Position numbers and translations under genes: made by a program | The notes under the pieces: model-generated | Told to the model about the DNA's origin: nothing | Database searches by the model: none | What the model saw: the letters and a program-made list of their open reading frames with translations, nothing else | Shown: piece after piece, positions 25,606 to 34,404 of the stretch | Numbering within the stretch: the first letter of the stretch is position 1 | Layout of the letters: each line of letters opens with the position of its first letter | Origin: UBA5216 sp043743335 | Lineage (GTDB): Bacteria; Pseudomonadota; Gammaproteobacteria; Burkholderiales; SG8-41 | Length of the DNA: 64,000 bases | Reading direction: 5' to 3' | NCBI GenBank assembly: GCA_043743335.1 | Contig: JAYTWR010000174.1 | Coordinates: 18,416-82,415, forward strand

Positions 25606-26475
25606 TCACGCAGCAGCCATAGGTACCAGCCTGCCGACGCTGACGGATTGCACCGGTCGCCACGTAGGACACGGCGCCGGCCACAGTCTGTCCAGCACCA
25701 ACACTGCGGGTGTTAGCAGAAACAAGGCCCACACCAGTGCGTTCGGCTTGAACAGATAAAACTGCCAGAGGAACGCACCCACTGCGACCAGCGCCGCATA
25801 CACAAGCCGGCCTCGCGCGTGATTGGGTATGGTCATCGGATCGGAAATCATGAAAAAAGTAAACAACAACAAAGCGCCGCTGTGTAACTGATGCCAAAAA
25901 ATGGCAGGGGATTGCCCCAGCCACAGCACGCGCGCACCCAGCAGCGCGACGTAGCAGGCAAGAAACATTCCACTGATGTCCATGCGTCGCGCGCGGTTGG
26001 TGACCACCGAACCCAGCGCCACAAACCACGCGGCGTAGAGTAAATCGTTGCCCCATTGCCCCGGTGAAATCCACGCGCCGGGAATCAGCGTCAGCCCGGC
26101 AATCACGCCTAAATTGGCCGGATTAAACAAATGCTTACCGTTAACGCGAATCACGAACTTGGCGCTGATCGCGATAAACGCCGCCAGCGGATGCGCCCAT
26201 AGCGTGTCAGCCCGCAGCAATATCGACAAACCAAAGCAGGTGATGATAACGCTAAGATACCCCACGTTTTTCAGGCCCAGCGCACGCACAAACAGCGCTT
26301 GAGTGGCGAGCCCTGCCGCGAAGGTCAAGGCCATTTGCGCTGGCTTCAAGCTGAAATCCCTTGCTAGCACACCGATGCCGAGCAAGGTCGCCAGAAACAG
26401 AATTTGGTAGACGCGGGCGTCGCGCGGCAGATGCGCGCGCCAAGACGTTACTGCAAAAATTGCGCTGGTCATCAT
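25606..26475 (-). CDS. RnfD/NqrB-like multi-pass membrane protein
   Basis: A 289-residue inner-membrane protein with about nine hydrophobic segments. FVIRVNGKHLFNPANLGVIA and FTFFMISDPMTIPNHARGR resemble the flavin-attachment and loop regions of RnfD and NqrB subunits of ion-pumping electron-transfer complexes. Other Rnf or Nqr subunits are not encoded nearby. It follows the DUF2330 gene by nine bases, and the two are probably one unit with a shared, unknown redox or envelope role. Conserved pairing of these two families elsewhere is recalled from general knowledge and was not checked. Confidence 0.75.
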   Translation of the reverse strand: MMTSAIFAVTSWRAHLPRDARVYQILFLATLLGIGVLARDFSLKPAQMALTFAAGLATQALFVRALGLKNVGYLSVIITCFGLSILLRADTLWAHPLAAFIAISAKFVIRVNGKHLFNPANLGVIAGLTLIPGAWISPGQWGNDLLYAAWFVALGSVVTNRARRMDISGMFLACYVALLGARVLWLGQSPAIFWHQLHSGALLLFTFFMISDPMTIPNHARGRLVYAALVAVGAFLWQFYLFKPNALVWALFLLTPAVLVLDRLWPAPCPTWRPVQSVSVGRLVPMAAA

Positions 26476-26484
26476 GGCACCCGA

Positions 26485-27849
26485 TCAAGGGTTGCTGCGG
26501 AACCAGCGTTTGACGGTGGACCAGAAACCGTCCAAGGTCTCCAGCCCGGCTTTCACACGGATTTCGCCGATATCCCAGCCGGTCAGATTCGCCAGCAGAT
26601 CGGCTTCTTTTTCCTGACGCGTGCGCACTTGTTCGAGATAGGGCTTGGCGGCCGGACAGGCATCCGGCGCGACTTTCACCGGATTTTGCAGCACATAACG
26701 CGTCTGGAAATTTTCGCGGTCTTTGGTTTCCTGAAACATCAGGTCTTCGGGAAAGGTCTCGGGCGTGTAGCGCACATGCAGACGCGTGACGCGCACCGGC
26801 TGTGCATCGCCACTGAAACGGTTGCGCGGCGTGCTGGTTATCCAGTTCACGCCAAGATTGCCGAGCTCCTGCGCGGAAAGCGGGTTCGATGCACAAGGGT
26901 CGCACCAGGCCATGTCCCAAAAATATTCGGTAAACAACACGCGATATTGTTCGCGCTTGGCCTGCTCGTCGAACAGGGCTTTGTAGAACGCGCCGAAAGT
27001 GTGCTTTTCATCAATCTTGATGTACGGCGGAATATTCACGTTCGCCGGCATTTTGGCCGTGCGGTAATTGGTCGACTCAACCCGCCCTTGTTTGGTCAAC
27101 ACCCACAACACCAAATCCTGCGGCCCGCGTGCGTTAATCATGCCCAAGCGGATGGGTAACATGAACTTCTCGGACTTGAAGCTGAATTGCAGCGGCGGCA
27201 GGAAAGTCGCGCCGGATTTCTCTTGCGCTTCGAGATTGATTTTAGCCACGAAGAACTTCATGTCCTGCTTGATATACGGCCCCAACGCCTTGGAGGCGCC
27301 TGCCGGGATTTTGTAATCGTTTTGCTTGAGCCAGGTTTCGAGGCCGTCGGATTCCTTCGCCGACAGAATCACGATGTCGTAGGGGCCGACGGTGTATTGG
27401 GCTTCAATGGTGACGCCGAGACTGGCGTCAGATTCTGCTGCGCGCGCAGCGATCTTAGCCGCAGGTGCAGGCACTGCCATGGGTCTTGCGAACTCGCGTT
27501 GCGGCGTACACGGATTCGCATCAAAATATTCCGCCAATCGCGGCGCGCTATACGCATCAATACGATCAAACAGCGCACGAAACGGTATCTTGATATTTTC
27601 TTTTTGCAGCACCTCGGGCACCGGCACCACCAACGCGAATTCTTTCAAATCGCCTTTGTAATCGTTCAACATGTTGATGGTAGTGCGCTCACCGTCGCGC
27701 ACCATCACCACTTTGCTGGCGTCGTTGAACAAGCCCGCATCGGCCTTGCCGACATAGAAACCGCAAAACGCATGCGCGCTGTTGGCCACCACCAACGCAC
27801 ACAGTGCGCCAATACAGCCCGATAAACCTAAGTATTTGATTTTAAACAC
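26485..27849 (-). CDS. exported DUF2330-domain protein
   Basis: A 454-residue secreted or periplasmic protein with a signal peptide (about 1-27, ending NSAHA). DUF2330 features are FCGFYVGKADAGLFNDASKV, MVRDGERTTINMLNDYKGD and FALVVPVPEVLQKENI. The function of the domain is unknown. It starts with GTG at 27847-27849, with GGAG at good spacing. The second to sixth codons (FKIKY) come from an AT-rich motif copy, closely matching the HKIKY start of the Bug protein at 4343-5332. Cysteines (Cys-Gly-Phe; ANPC; WCDPC) suggest disulfides. Confidence 0.85.
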   Translation of the reverse strand: MFKIKYLGLSGCIGALCALVVANSAHAFCGFYVGKADAGLFNDASKVVMVRDGERTTINMLNDYKGDLKEFALVVPVPEVLQKENIKIPFRALFDRIDAYSAPRLAEYFDANPCTPQREFARPMAVPAPAAKIAARAAESDASLGVTIEAQYTVGPYDIVILSAKESDGLETWLKQNDYKIPAGASKALGPYIKQDMKFFVAKINLEAQEKSGATFLPPLQFSFKSEKFMLPIRLGMINARGPQDLVLWVLTKQGRVESTNYRTAKMPANVNIPPYIKIDEKHTFGAFYKALFDEQAKREQYRVLFTEYFWDMAWCDPCASNPLSAQELGNLGVNWITSTPRNRFSGDAQPVRVTRLHVRYTPETFPEDLMFQETKDRENFQTRYVLQNPVKVAPDACPAAKPYLEQVRTRQEKEADLLANLTGWDIGEIRVKAGLETLDGFWSTVKRWFRSNP

Positions 27850-27855
27850 TTTTAT
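27827..27855 (+). repeat. AT-rich dispersed motif at the DUF2330 start codon
   Basis: CCTAAGTATTTGATTTTAAA followed by CACTTTTAT. It covers the GTG start and the first signal-peptide codons, with the same placement and orientation as the copy at 5310-5340. Confidence 0.8.
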
Positions 27856-27919
27856 CTCCTTCGCTATCAGGGCCGCGCCCCACTCGACACCTACAAACGT
27901 GCCACGAGCCGAAAAGGGG

Positions 27920-28978
27920 TTAAAGCTTGTTGCTGTCTGCCGCGTCCCACAAATCGGGCGTCACGGCATTCTTCGGCTGCGCCAACCCAAAATGCCGGAA
28001 CGCGCTGGCCGTGGCCATGCGCCCGCGCGGCGTGCGTTGCAAATAGCCTTGCATAATGAGGTACGGCTCCAGCACATCCTCGATGGTGTCGCGCTCCTCA
28101 CCGATAGCAGCCGCAAGGTTATCCACGCCCACCGGCCCGCCATCAAACCGCTCGATCACGGCCAGCAGCAATTTGCGATCCATTACGTCCAGCCCCAGCG
28201 CGTCCACATCCAACATTTTCAGCGCATCATCAGCCACGGTGCGGGTGATCTTGCCATCCGCCTTGACCTCGGCAAAATCACGCACGCGGCGCAACAGCCG
28301 GTTTGAAATACGCGGCGTGCCGCGTGAACGCGCCGCCACCTCGCGCGCACCCGTAGGATCAATCGGCACCGCCAGCAATTTGGCCGAGCGCGTGACAATG
28401 CGCGTCAACTCCTCTGTGGTGTAAAACTCCAGCCGCGAAACAATGCCAAAACGGTCACGCAACGGGTTGGTCAACATGCCCGCACGCGTGGTGGCACCCA
28501 CCAGGGTAAACGGCGGCAGATCCAGCTTGACCGAGCGCGCCGCCGGACCTTCACCGATCATGATATCGATCTGGTAATCCTCCAGCGCGGGGTAGAGTAT
28601 CTCCTCCACCACCGGCGACAAGCGGTGTATCTCGTCGATAAACAATACATCGTTGGGTTCAAGGTTGGTCAGTATCGCCGCCAAATCTCCCGCGCGCTCC
28701 AGCACCGGGCCGGAGGTATGCCGCAGATTCACCCCCATCTCGCGCGCAATAATATGCGCCAGCGTGGTCTTGCCCAACCCCGGCGGGCCAAACAGCAGCA
28801 CATGATCCAGCGGCTCCTTACGCCTGCGCGCCGCCTCGATAAAAATCGACAACTGCCCGCGTATTTTTTCTTGCCCGATGTATTCGTCCAACTGCTTCGG
28901 ACGCAACGCGCGTTCAAAGGCCTCTTCTTGCGTTGAGGCGGGCGCGGCGGAGATCAGGCGGTCGGTTTCGACAGTCAT
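27920..28978 (-). CDS. ruvB: Holliday junction branch migration helicase RuvB
   Basis: A 352-residue AAA+ ATPase. Walker A is FGPPGLGKTTLAHI, Walker B is VLFIDEIHRLSP, sensor 1 is LVGATTRAGML, and the C-terminal winged helix includes PYLIMQGYLQRTPRGR. RuvB hexamers drive branch migration with RuvA. Its ATG overlaps the ruvA stop by four bases, so expression is coupled. It is the last gene of the yebC-ruvC-TA-ruvA-ruvB series. Confidence 0.98.
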   Translation of the reverse strand: MTVETDRLISAAPASTQEEAFERALRPKQLDEYIGQEKIRGQLSIFIEAARRRKEPLDHVLLFGPPGLGKTTLAHIIAREMGVNLRHTSGPVLERAGDLAAILTNLEPNDVLFIDEIHRLSPVVEEILYPALEDYQIDIMIGEGPAARSVKLDLPPFTLVGATTRAGMLTNPLRDRFGIVSRLEFYTTEELTRIVTRSAKLLAVPIDPTGAREVAARSRGTPRISNRLLRRVRDFAEVKADGKITRTVADDALKMLDVDALGLDVMDRKLLLAVIERFDGGPVGVDNLAAAIGEERDTIEDVLEPYLIMQGYLQRTPRGRMATASAFRHFGLAQPKNAVTPDLWDAADSNKL

Positions 28979-29562
28979 GATTTGGATAATAACTTCAACG
29001 CCTGCCGGATGCCGTCATTGACGTTGGTATCCGGCGGCAACTGCTTGGCCGCCCAAGTAGCCTCTTTGTCGTTGTAGCCGAGTGCCAGCAAGGCGTTGAC
29101 AATATCACTGCCTGCGCTGGTGGCGCGGGTAGCGCCAGCGCCGGTAGCAGCGGAAATCGTAATATCCAGTTTGTCTTTTAATTCAAGCAACAGGCGCTCG
29201 GCGGTTTTTTTGCCGATGCCGGGCACTTTGGTCAGCCGCCCGCTATCCTGCTGGGCCACTGCCGTGTGCAAGTCGTTCACCGACATGCCCGACAGCACCG
29301 ACAACGCCGTGCGTGCGCCCACGCCGGAAATTTTCAGCAACTGGCGGAACACGGTGCGCTCTTGGTCAGTCGCAAAGCCATATAGCAAATGAGCGTCTTC
29401 GCGCACGATCATATGAGTTAACAAGGTTACGTCTGCGCCGACAGCAGGCAGGTTATATAGCGTGCTCATGGGCACGTCGATCTCATAGCCCAAGCCGTGC
29501 ACATCCACTATGATTTGCGGGGGTTGCTTGGAAATTAATTTACCTGCGATGCGGCCTATCAC
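28975..29562 (-). CDS. ruvA: Holliday junction branch migration protein RuvA
   Basis: A 195-residue protein with an N-terminal OB domain (MIGRIAGKLISKQPPQIIVD), two helix-hairpin-helix motifs (SGVGARTALSVLSG and VPGIGKKTAERLLLELKDKL) and a C-terminal RuvB-binding domain (DIVNALLALGYNDKEATWAA). The start is GTG at 29560-29562, and GTGA overlaps the stop of the PIN-like toxin gene, so ruvA translation is coupled to the toxin rather than to ruvC. That is unusual for a housekeeping repair gene. Confidence 0.97.
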   Translation of the reverse strand: MIGRIAGKLISKQPPQIIVDVHGLGYEIDVPMSTLYNLPAVGADVTLLTHMIVREDAHLLYGFATDQERTVFRQLLKISGVGARTALSVLSGMSVNDLHTAVAQQDSGRLTKVPGIGKKTAERLLLELKDKLDITISAATGAGATRATSAGSDIVNALLALGYNDKEATWAAKQLPPDTNVNDGIRQALKLLSKS

Positions 29563-30056
29563 GACGTGCGCTCCCCCGCAGCTTCAAGCGCCGCGCGTAT
29601 CACCTCTGCGGACAACCTGAAATCCATTTGCAATAACTTCTCAAAAACGTCACGCGCGGACGTAATTAACGCACGCTTTTTCGCCATGGCCACAATAGCG
29701 GCCGTACCTGCTACGCGCAAGCCTTGCTCAACCGCCGTCACGCGTCCGGCGCGATCATCCATCAACAGCAGGCTCGGCCCGCCCAAGTGTAGCGCTGCGC
29801 GTATACAGGCGGCCTCGCCATCACCGAGAAATGGAAATTGCGGCTGCCTCCAATCACGCTTGAGCAGCACAAACGCATTGTCGGCAAGCGCCGCGCGTAG
29901 CTGCGGCTCACCCGCCTTGTTTTGATCCGGCAGCACTTCATGCCGCACAGGCAACGGGACGTGAATCTGCCCGAACAGCACCGGCAGCCACGCCAACCCG
30001 CCCACGCGCGACAGCACGATCAACGGGCTGGCGTCGATCAAGACGATGCCAGCCAT
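29559..30056 (-). CDS. PIN-like (DUF3368) toxin of a toxin-antitoxin pair
   Basis: A 165-residue protein that matches the DUF3368 branch of PIN-type nucleases. It begins MAGIVLIDASPLIVLSRVG with Asp8 in the first acidic position; GDGEAACIRAAL and LLLMDDRAGRVTA supply further acidic residues of the metal site, and GTAAIVAMAKKRALI is typical. PIN toxins cleave RNA. It overlaps the upstream antitoxin frame by 19 bases and overlaps the ruvA start by four bases, so it sits between two coupled genes. Activity is inferred from family only. Confidence 0.8.
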   Translation of the reverse strand: MAGIVLIDASPLIVLSRVGGLAWLPVLFGQIHVPLPVRHEVLPDQNKAGEPQLRAALADNAFVLLKRDWRQPQFPFLGDGEAACIRAALHLGGPSLLLMDDRAGRVTAVEQGLRVAGTAAIVAMAKKRALITSARDVFEKLLQMDFRLSAEVIRAALEAAGERTS

Positions 30057-30382
30057 GCGTCCAGTGTTTCTACATCCGCTTTGACTTCTTTACCGCCGCC
30101 CTTGATGACCGGCGTGCCCAAACGCGACAGATGCTGCATAAACGCAGGCAGCGGTAGTTGCGCCAGCTTTGCTGCACGCGCCAGCGATAGACCGCCGTCT
30201 TTGAACAGGGTATGCGCGAGCGCCAGCCGTATACCCGGCATTTCAAGTGCGCCGCCCTCGTTCAGATGCACGAGCACAGCCGACGGATGCTCGCCGTTCA
30301 TGACGACCACCATCTCCTTCTCCGCCTTGCGCAGAGCCTCGGATGGATTGTTCTTTAATTGTCGAACGTTAACGGTGTGCAT
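30038..30382 (-). CDS. antitoxin with Phd/YefM-like start and UPF0175-like tail
   Basis: A 114-residue protein. The first half (MHTVNVRQLKNNPSEALRKA, then VVVMNGEHPSAVLVHL) resembles the Phd/YefM DNA-binding fold. The second half (GLSLARAAKLAQLPLPAFMQ, then LGTPVIKGG) resembles UPF0175, a usual partner of DUF3368 toxins. The start at 30382 is chosen since the 20 codons upstream look non-coding. It precedes and overlaps the toxin gene, the normal antitoxin-first order. It would bind its promoter and block the toxin. Confidence 0.75.
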   Translation of the reverse strand: MHTVNVRQLKNNPSEALRKAEKEMVVVMNGEHPSAVLVHLNEGGALEMPGIRLALAHTLFKDGGLSLARAAKLAQLPLPAFMQHLSRLGTPVIKGGGKEVKADVETLDAWLASS

Positions 30383-30484
30383 GGCGCATGGCGAGATGAT
30401 AGCGTGGTTACGTTGCGTAGGAACATAGCGCAAGAACACCATTGAGTCAACTGGGCAAACACTGAGCCAATACAGCCAAAGAGT

Positions 30485-30519
30485 TAACTTAAGTATTTGT
30501 TTTTAAAAGACTTTAAATG
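30485..30519 (+). repeat. AT-rich dispersed motif between ruvC and the antitoxin
   Basis: TAACTTAAGTATTTGTTTTT followed by AAAAGACTTTAAATG, in the gap between ruvC and the toxin-antitoxin pair. Strong core match. Confidence 0.75.
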
Positions 30520-30541
30520 AAGTGTGACTTGCGCAGCGCAT

Positions 30542-31072
30542 TCAAATCAACCGCCCTCGCCGCACCCGATATCCCGCCGTAGCCAACTTGCCCAAACCCT
30601 GCCCGCCATGCGCATGACAAATCGCGCAAGCCAGCGCATCCGCCGCATCGGGGCTGGGGTCACCCGCGAGGTTCAATAAACGTTTGACCATGGCCTGCAC
30701 CTGTTCTTTCTTTGCATGACCATTGCCAACCACAGCTTGTTTGACTTGAAGGGCGGTGTATTCCGACACCGGCAAATCATGTGACACCACAGCACAGATG
30801 GCCGCGCCGCGCGCCTGCCCCAACAACAGCGTAGATTGTGGATTAACGTTAACGAATACTTTTTCTATAGCCACCTGCTCGGGCAAGTTAGCAGCGATCA
30901 CCTCGGCCAGCCCATCGAGTATCGTCTTCAACCGACCCGGTAATTCACCGGTTGCGGTACGGATGCAACCGCTAGTCACATACGTCAGTTTGTTGCCGCT
31001 CTTCTCAAGAACTCCAAACCCGGTAGCCCTTAGCCCCGGGTCAATCCCCAGTATGCGTATGGTATTGATCAA
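30542..31072 (-). CDS. ruvC: crossover junction endodeoxyribonuclease RuvC
   Basis: A 176-residue resolvase that cuts Holliday junctions. Acidic active-site residues are visible in ILGIDPGLRATGFG (first Asp), VAIEKVFVNVNPQS (Glu) and PSPDAADALACAICH (two Asp). The only start that keeps the family N-terminus is TTG at 31070-31072, and TTGA overlaps the yebC stop by four bases, so it is translationally coupled. It is separated from ruvA by a toxin-antitoxin pair. Confidence 0.96.
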   Translation of the reverse strand: MINTIRILGIDPGLRATGFGVLEKSGNKLTYVTSGCIRTATGELPGRLKTILDGLAEVIAANLPEQVAIEKVFVNVNPQSTLLLGQARGAAICAVVSHDLPVSEYTALQVKQAVVGNGHAKKEQVQAMVKRLLNLAGDPSPDAADALACAICHAHGGQGLGKLATAGYRVRRGRLI

Positions 31073-31800
31073 GCAGGCAAGTCGATAACAGCGCTGGTAT
31101 AAACCTCCTGCACATCATCTAACGCCTCTAGCGCATCAATCAGCTTCTGCATTTTCACCGCATCGTCACCGGTGACCACACTTTCTGTCGTGGGCTTCAT
31201 GATGACTTCGGCGATTTCGGGTTTGAAGCCGACCTTTTCGATGCCTGCCTTGACCGTATGAAAATCGTGCGGCGGGGTTAGCACTTCGATACTGCCGTCT
31301 TCGTTGGTCACCACGTCATCAGCGCCCGCGTCGATGGCGGCTTCCATCAGCTTTTCTTCGTTGGTGCCAGGGGCAAATATCATTTGCCCGCAGTGGGTGA
31401 ACAAAAACGCCACTGAGCCTTCAGCGCCCATGTTGCCGCCGTTTTTGGTGAAGGCAAAGCGCACATCGGCCACGGTGCGGGTACGGTTGTCCGTCATGCA
31501 ATCGACCATCACGGCTGCGCCGCCGATACCGTAGCCTTCGTATCGAATCTCTTCGTAGTTCACACCTTCAAGATCGCCGGTGCCGCGCTTGATGGCGCGC
31601 TCGACGTTGTCTTTGGGCATGTTGTTGGCGTAGGCCTTGTCCATGGCCAAGCGCAGGCGCGGATTGGTGCCCGCATCGCCACCGCCCATGCGTGCTGACA
31701 CGGTGATCTCTTTGATCAGTCGCGTAAAAATCTTGCCGCGCTTGGCATCCTGCCGCCCTTTGCGATGTTGAATATTTGCCCACTTGGAATGCCCAGCCAT
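31069..31800 (-). CDS. YebC/PmpR-family protein
   Basis: A 243-residue protein beginning MAGHSKWANIQHRKGRQDAK, the hallmark of the YebC family, with the conserved EGYGIGGAAVMVDCMTDNR block. Members act as transcription regulators or, in recent work on relatives, as translation factors that relieve stalling at proline runs. It is the first gene of the ruv series and diverges from the HerA-like ATPase gene. Confidence 0.95.
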   Translation of the reverse strand: MAGHSKWANIQHRKGRQDAKRGKIFTRLIKEITVSARMGGGDAGTNPRLRLAMDKAYANNMPKDNVERAIKRGTGDLEGVNYEEIRYEGYGIGGAAVMVDCMTDNRTRTVADVRFAFTKNGGNMGAEGSVAFLFTHCGQMIFAPGTNEEKLMEAAIDAGADDVVTNEDGSIEVLTPPHDFHTVKAGIEKVGFKPEIAEVIMKPTTESVVTGDDAVKMQKLIDALEALDDVQEVYTSAVIDLPA

Positions 31801-31859
31801 AAGTACCTCAGAGTTTCGGAACCCGCTACAATGAACAAAATTTTATCATGGAGGCCCTC

Positions 31860-33404
31860 ATGCCCGACCCTTTATTAATCGCAAAAGACACCAAGGGTGA
31901 ACTGGATCTTTGCCTGCTGCCGGCGCTGGCCAATCGCCACGGGCTCATCGCGGGCACCACGGGCACGGGCAAAACGGTCACGCTGCAACGCATGGCCGAA
32001 TCGCTGTCGCGCATCGGCGTACCGGTGTTCATAGCCGACGTAAAAGGCGATTTGGCAGGGCTGTCGCAAGCGGGGGAACTCAAAGGCAAAATCAAAGAGC
32101 GCGTCGAACAACTCAAACTGGCGGACTTCAAAAATGAAGCCTGCCCAGTGGTGTTTTGGGACGCCTTCGGCAAGCAAGGCCACCCCGTCCGCACCACCGT
32201 CTCCGAGATGGGGCCGTTGCTGCTGTCGCGCATGTTGAATCTGAACGACACGCAGCAGGGCGTGCTGACCCTGGTGTTCAAAATCGCCGACGACGCGGGA
32301 CTGCTGCTGCTCGACATGAAAGACTTGCGCGCCATGTTGCAACACGTGGGTGACAACGCCAAGGATTTCACCACGCAGTACGGCAATGTGTCGGCAGCGT
32401 CCATCGGTGCCATCCAGCGCGGGCTGCTGGAACTGGACAGCCAGGGGGCGGATCAATTTTTCGGTGAGCCTGCGCTCAACATCCTCGATTTCATCCAAAC
32501 CGACAGCAAGGGCCGCGGCGTCATCAATATTCTCGCGGCTGACAAACTGATGACCTCGCCCAAGCTCTACGCCACGTTTTTGTTGTGGATGTTGTCCGAG
32601 TTATTCCAGCAACTACCCGAAGTGGGCGATGTGGAAAAACCCAAGCTCGCGTTCTTTTTCGACGAAGCGCATTTGCTGTTTACCGATGCGCCCAAGGCAC
32701 TGCTGGAGAAAATCGAGCAAGTGGTGCGCTTGGTGCGTTCCAAGGGCATAGGCGTTTATTTTGTCACGCAAAACCCGCTGGACGTACCCGACACCGTGCT
32801 CGCGCAGTTGGGCAATCGCGTACAACACGCGCTGCGCGCCTTCACCCCGCGCGATCAAAAGGCCGTCAAGACAGCCGCTTCCACGATGCGCGCCAACCCC
32901 AAGCTGGATGTGGAAGCCGTCATCACTGAGCTAGGCGTGGGTGAAGCGCTGGTGTCCTTCCTCGACGAAAAAGGCCGCCCCACGATAGTAGAGCGCGCCT
33001 TTGTCGCGCCACCCGGCAGCCGCCTGGGGCCGGTCACACCCGAAGAACGTGCAGCCACCATGAAGGATTCATTGGTCGCGGGCGTGTACGAAAAAGCCGT
33101 GGATCGTGAATCGGCGTATGAAAAACTCACCGGGCGCGTGGCGGGCGCTACTGCACCAGCCGCACCGAATGCAAGCGCAGCGGGCAATGCAAACACGGGG
33201 GCAACTCAACAACCCGCAGAAGAAGGCGGCGGGTTGATGGGCGGGTTGAAGAGCATACTCTTCGGCAACACCGGCCCGCGCGGCGGGCAGCATGATGGTC
33301 TGGTACAGACAGCCGCCAGGAGCGCCGTGCGCACTATCGGCACACAGGTGGGCAAGGAAATCTTGCGCGGCGTGTTGGGTGGTATTTTCGGTGGAAAGCG
33401 TTGA
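31860..33404 (+). CDS. HerA-like/DUF853 helicase-domain ATPase
   Basis: A 514-residue protein of the DUF853 (YjgR-type) family of HerA/FtsK-like ATPases. Walker A is GTTGTGKT (residues 32-39), and Walker B is KLAFFFDEAHLLF. GIGVYFVTQNPLDVPDTVLA is a strong family block. The C-terminus has an Ala/Gly-rich low-complexity stretch. ATG 31860 is chosen because GGAGG lies five bases upstream; an in-frame ATG at 31848 overlaps that site. A possible -10 hexamer TACAAT lies at 31827-31832. The cellular role is uncertain, and DNA translocation is inferred. Confidence 0.88.
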   Translation: MPDPLLIAKDTKGELDLCLLPALANRHGLIAGTTGTGKTVTLQRMAESLSRIGVPVFIADVKGDLAGLSQAGELKGKIKERVEQLKLADFKNEACPVVFWDAFGKQGHPVRTTVSEMGPLLLSRMLNLNDTQQGVLTLVFKIADDAGLLLLDMKDLRAMLQHVGDNAKDFTTQYGNVSAASIGAIQRGLLELDSQGADQFFGEPALNILDFIQTDSKGRGVINILAADKLMTSPKLYATFLLWMLSELFQQLPEVGDVEKPKLAFFFDEAHLLFTDAPKALLEKIEQVVRLVRSKGIGVYFVTQNPLDVPDTVLAQLGNRVQHALRAFTPRDQKAVKTAASTMRANPKLDVEAVITELGVGEALVSFLDEKGRPTIVERAFVAPPGSRLGPVTPEERAATMKDSLVAGVYEKAVDRESAYEKLTGRVAGATAPAAPNASAAGNANTGATQQPAEEGGGLMGGLKSILFGNTGPRGGQHDGLVQTAARSAVRTIGTQVGKEILRGVLGGIFGGKR

Positions 33405-33452
33405 ACCCCGTAAACTGCCATACTGGCATCACAACTTAAGGGAGGAGCAGAC

Positions 33453-34304
33453 ATGGATACAAGCCGACGCAATTTGTTGACCACCGGGGCTGCGGTTGCC
33501 GCCGCAACAGCCGCGCCAAAAGCCTTTGCACAACAGCCCACAAAAGGAGTACCCGGCATGCAGTTTTTCCAGAAGGGCAACGTTCGCATCCGCTATCAGG
33601 AAGTGGGCACCGGATTCCCCGTGTTGATCATCCACGGCGGCGGCCAGAATTCCACCATCGCCTAGGGCGCGAGCGGCGCACCATTCAATTCCATGGAGGA
33701 GTTCAAAAACGAATACCGCTGCATCACCGCCGATCTGCGCAACGCGCACAGCGGGGAATCCTCCGGTCCGCTGGAAATCGACCGGCCGTGGGATTCGTAC
33801 GCCGACGACCACCTAGCGCTGATGGATCACCTGGGCGCCAAGCGCTTTCTGATTATCGGCTACTGCATCGGCGGGCCGTTTATCTTGAACCTGATCAAGC
33901 GTGCACCGGAACGCGTAGTCGCGGCAGTAGTCGCCCAGCCCGTCGGCTTCAACAAGAAGACGCCTTACATGTACGACGTCAGCATGAAGGTCTGGGCGCC
34001 CGAGCTGCTCAAGCGCCGCCCCGACCTGACGATGGACATGATCGACAAGTTCTTAACGCGCATGTATCTGACCGACGCGGATTTCATGTTCACCGTAACG
34101 CGCGATTTCGTGCGCACCTGCCAGACGCCCATGCTGGTGATGCCGGACGACTCCCCGGCACACCCGTACGAACCCGCCATCGAATGCGCCATGCTCGCGC
34201 CCAAGGCCGAGATGAGTCTCTATCCGTGGAAAGAACCTAAGGAAAAAATCCCGCTCGCGGTGCGCCACGTGCGCTCATTTATGCGCGCGCACCGGCCGGC
34301 GTAG
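33453..34304 (+). pseudogene. alpha/beta hydrolase interrupted by one in-frame amber codon
   Basis: One continuous frame of 283 codons plus stop is broken only by TAG at 33663-33665 (codon 71). Before it: a Tat-type signal with SRRNLLTTG, then RYQEVGTGFPVLIIHGGGQ, the start of an alpha/beta hydrolase. After it, in the same frame: GASGAPFNSMEEFKNEYRC and the nucleophile elbow IIGYCIGGPF, with Cys138 in place of Ser. The family usually has an aromatic residue at the stop position, so TGG to TAG is a likely change. It may be a recent pseudogene or a sequencing error; readthrough cannot be excluded. GGAGGAG precedes the start. Confidence 0.8.
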
Positions 34305-34344
34305 GGATTCAATGCAACCTGCTCGTTCCAGCACGGTTCGGGAG

Positions 34345-34397
34345 CGGTAGGATGGGCAAAGCGTAGCGTGCCCACGCGGTTGTGCCACGCGCTACCG
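34345..34397. repeat. REP-like palindromic sequence beside a RAYT gene
   Basis: CGGTAG at 34345-34350 pairs with CTACCG at 34392-34397. Inside are GGGCAAAGCGTAGCGTGCCC-type inner arms (GGGCA/TGCCC) and a second CACGCG/CGCG block. Such imperfect palindromes usually flank REP-associated tyrosine transposase genes. Confidence 0.6.
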
Positions 34398-34404
34398 TTG
34401 CGTC

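Noticed and set aside
26404..27159. Plus-strand open frame of 251 codons
   Set aside because: Antisense to the DUF2330 gene, with no recognisable features.
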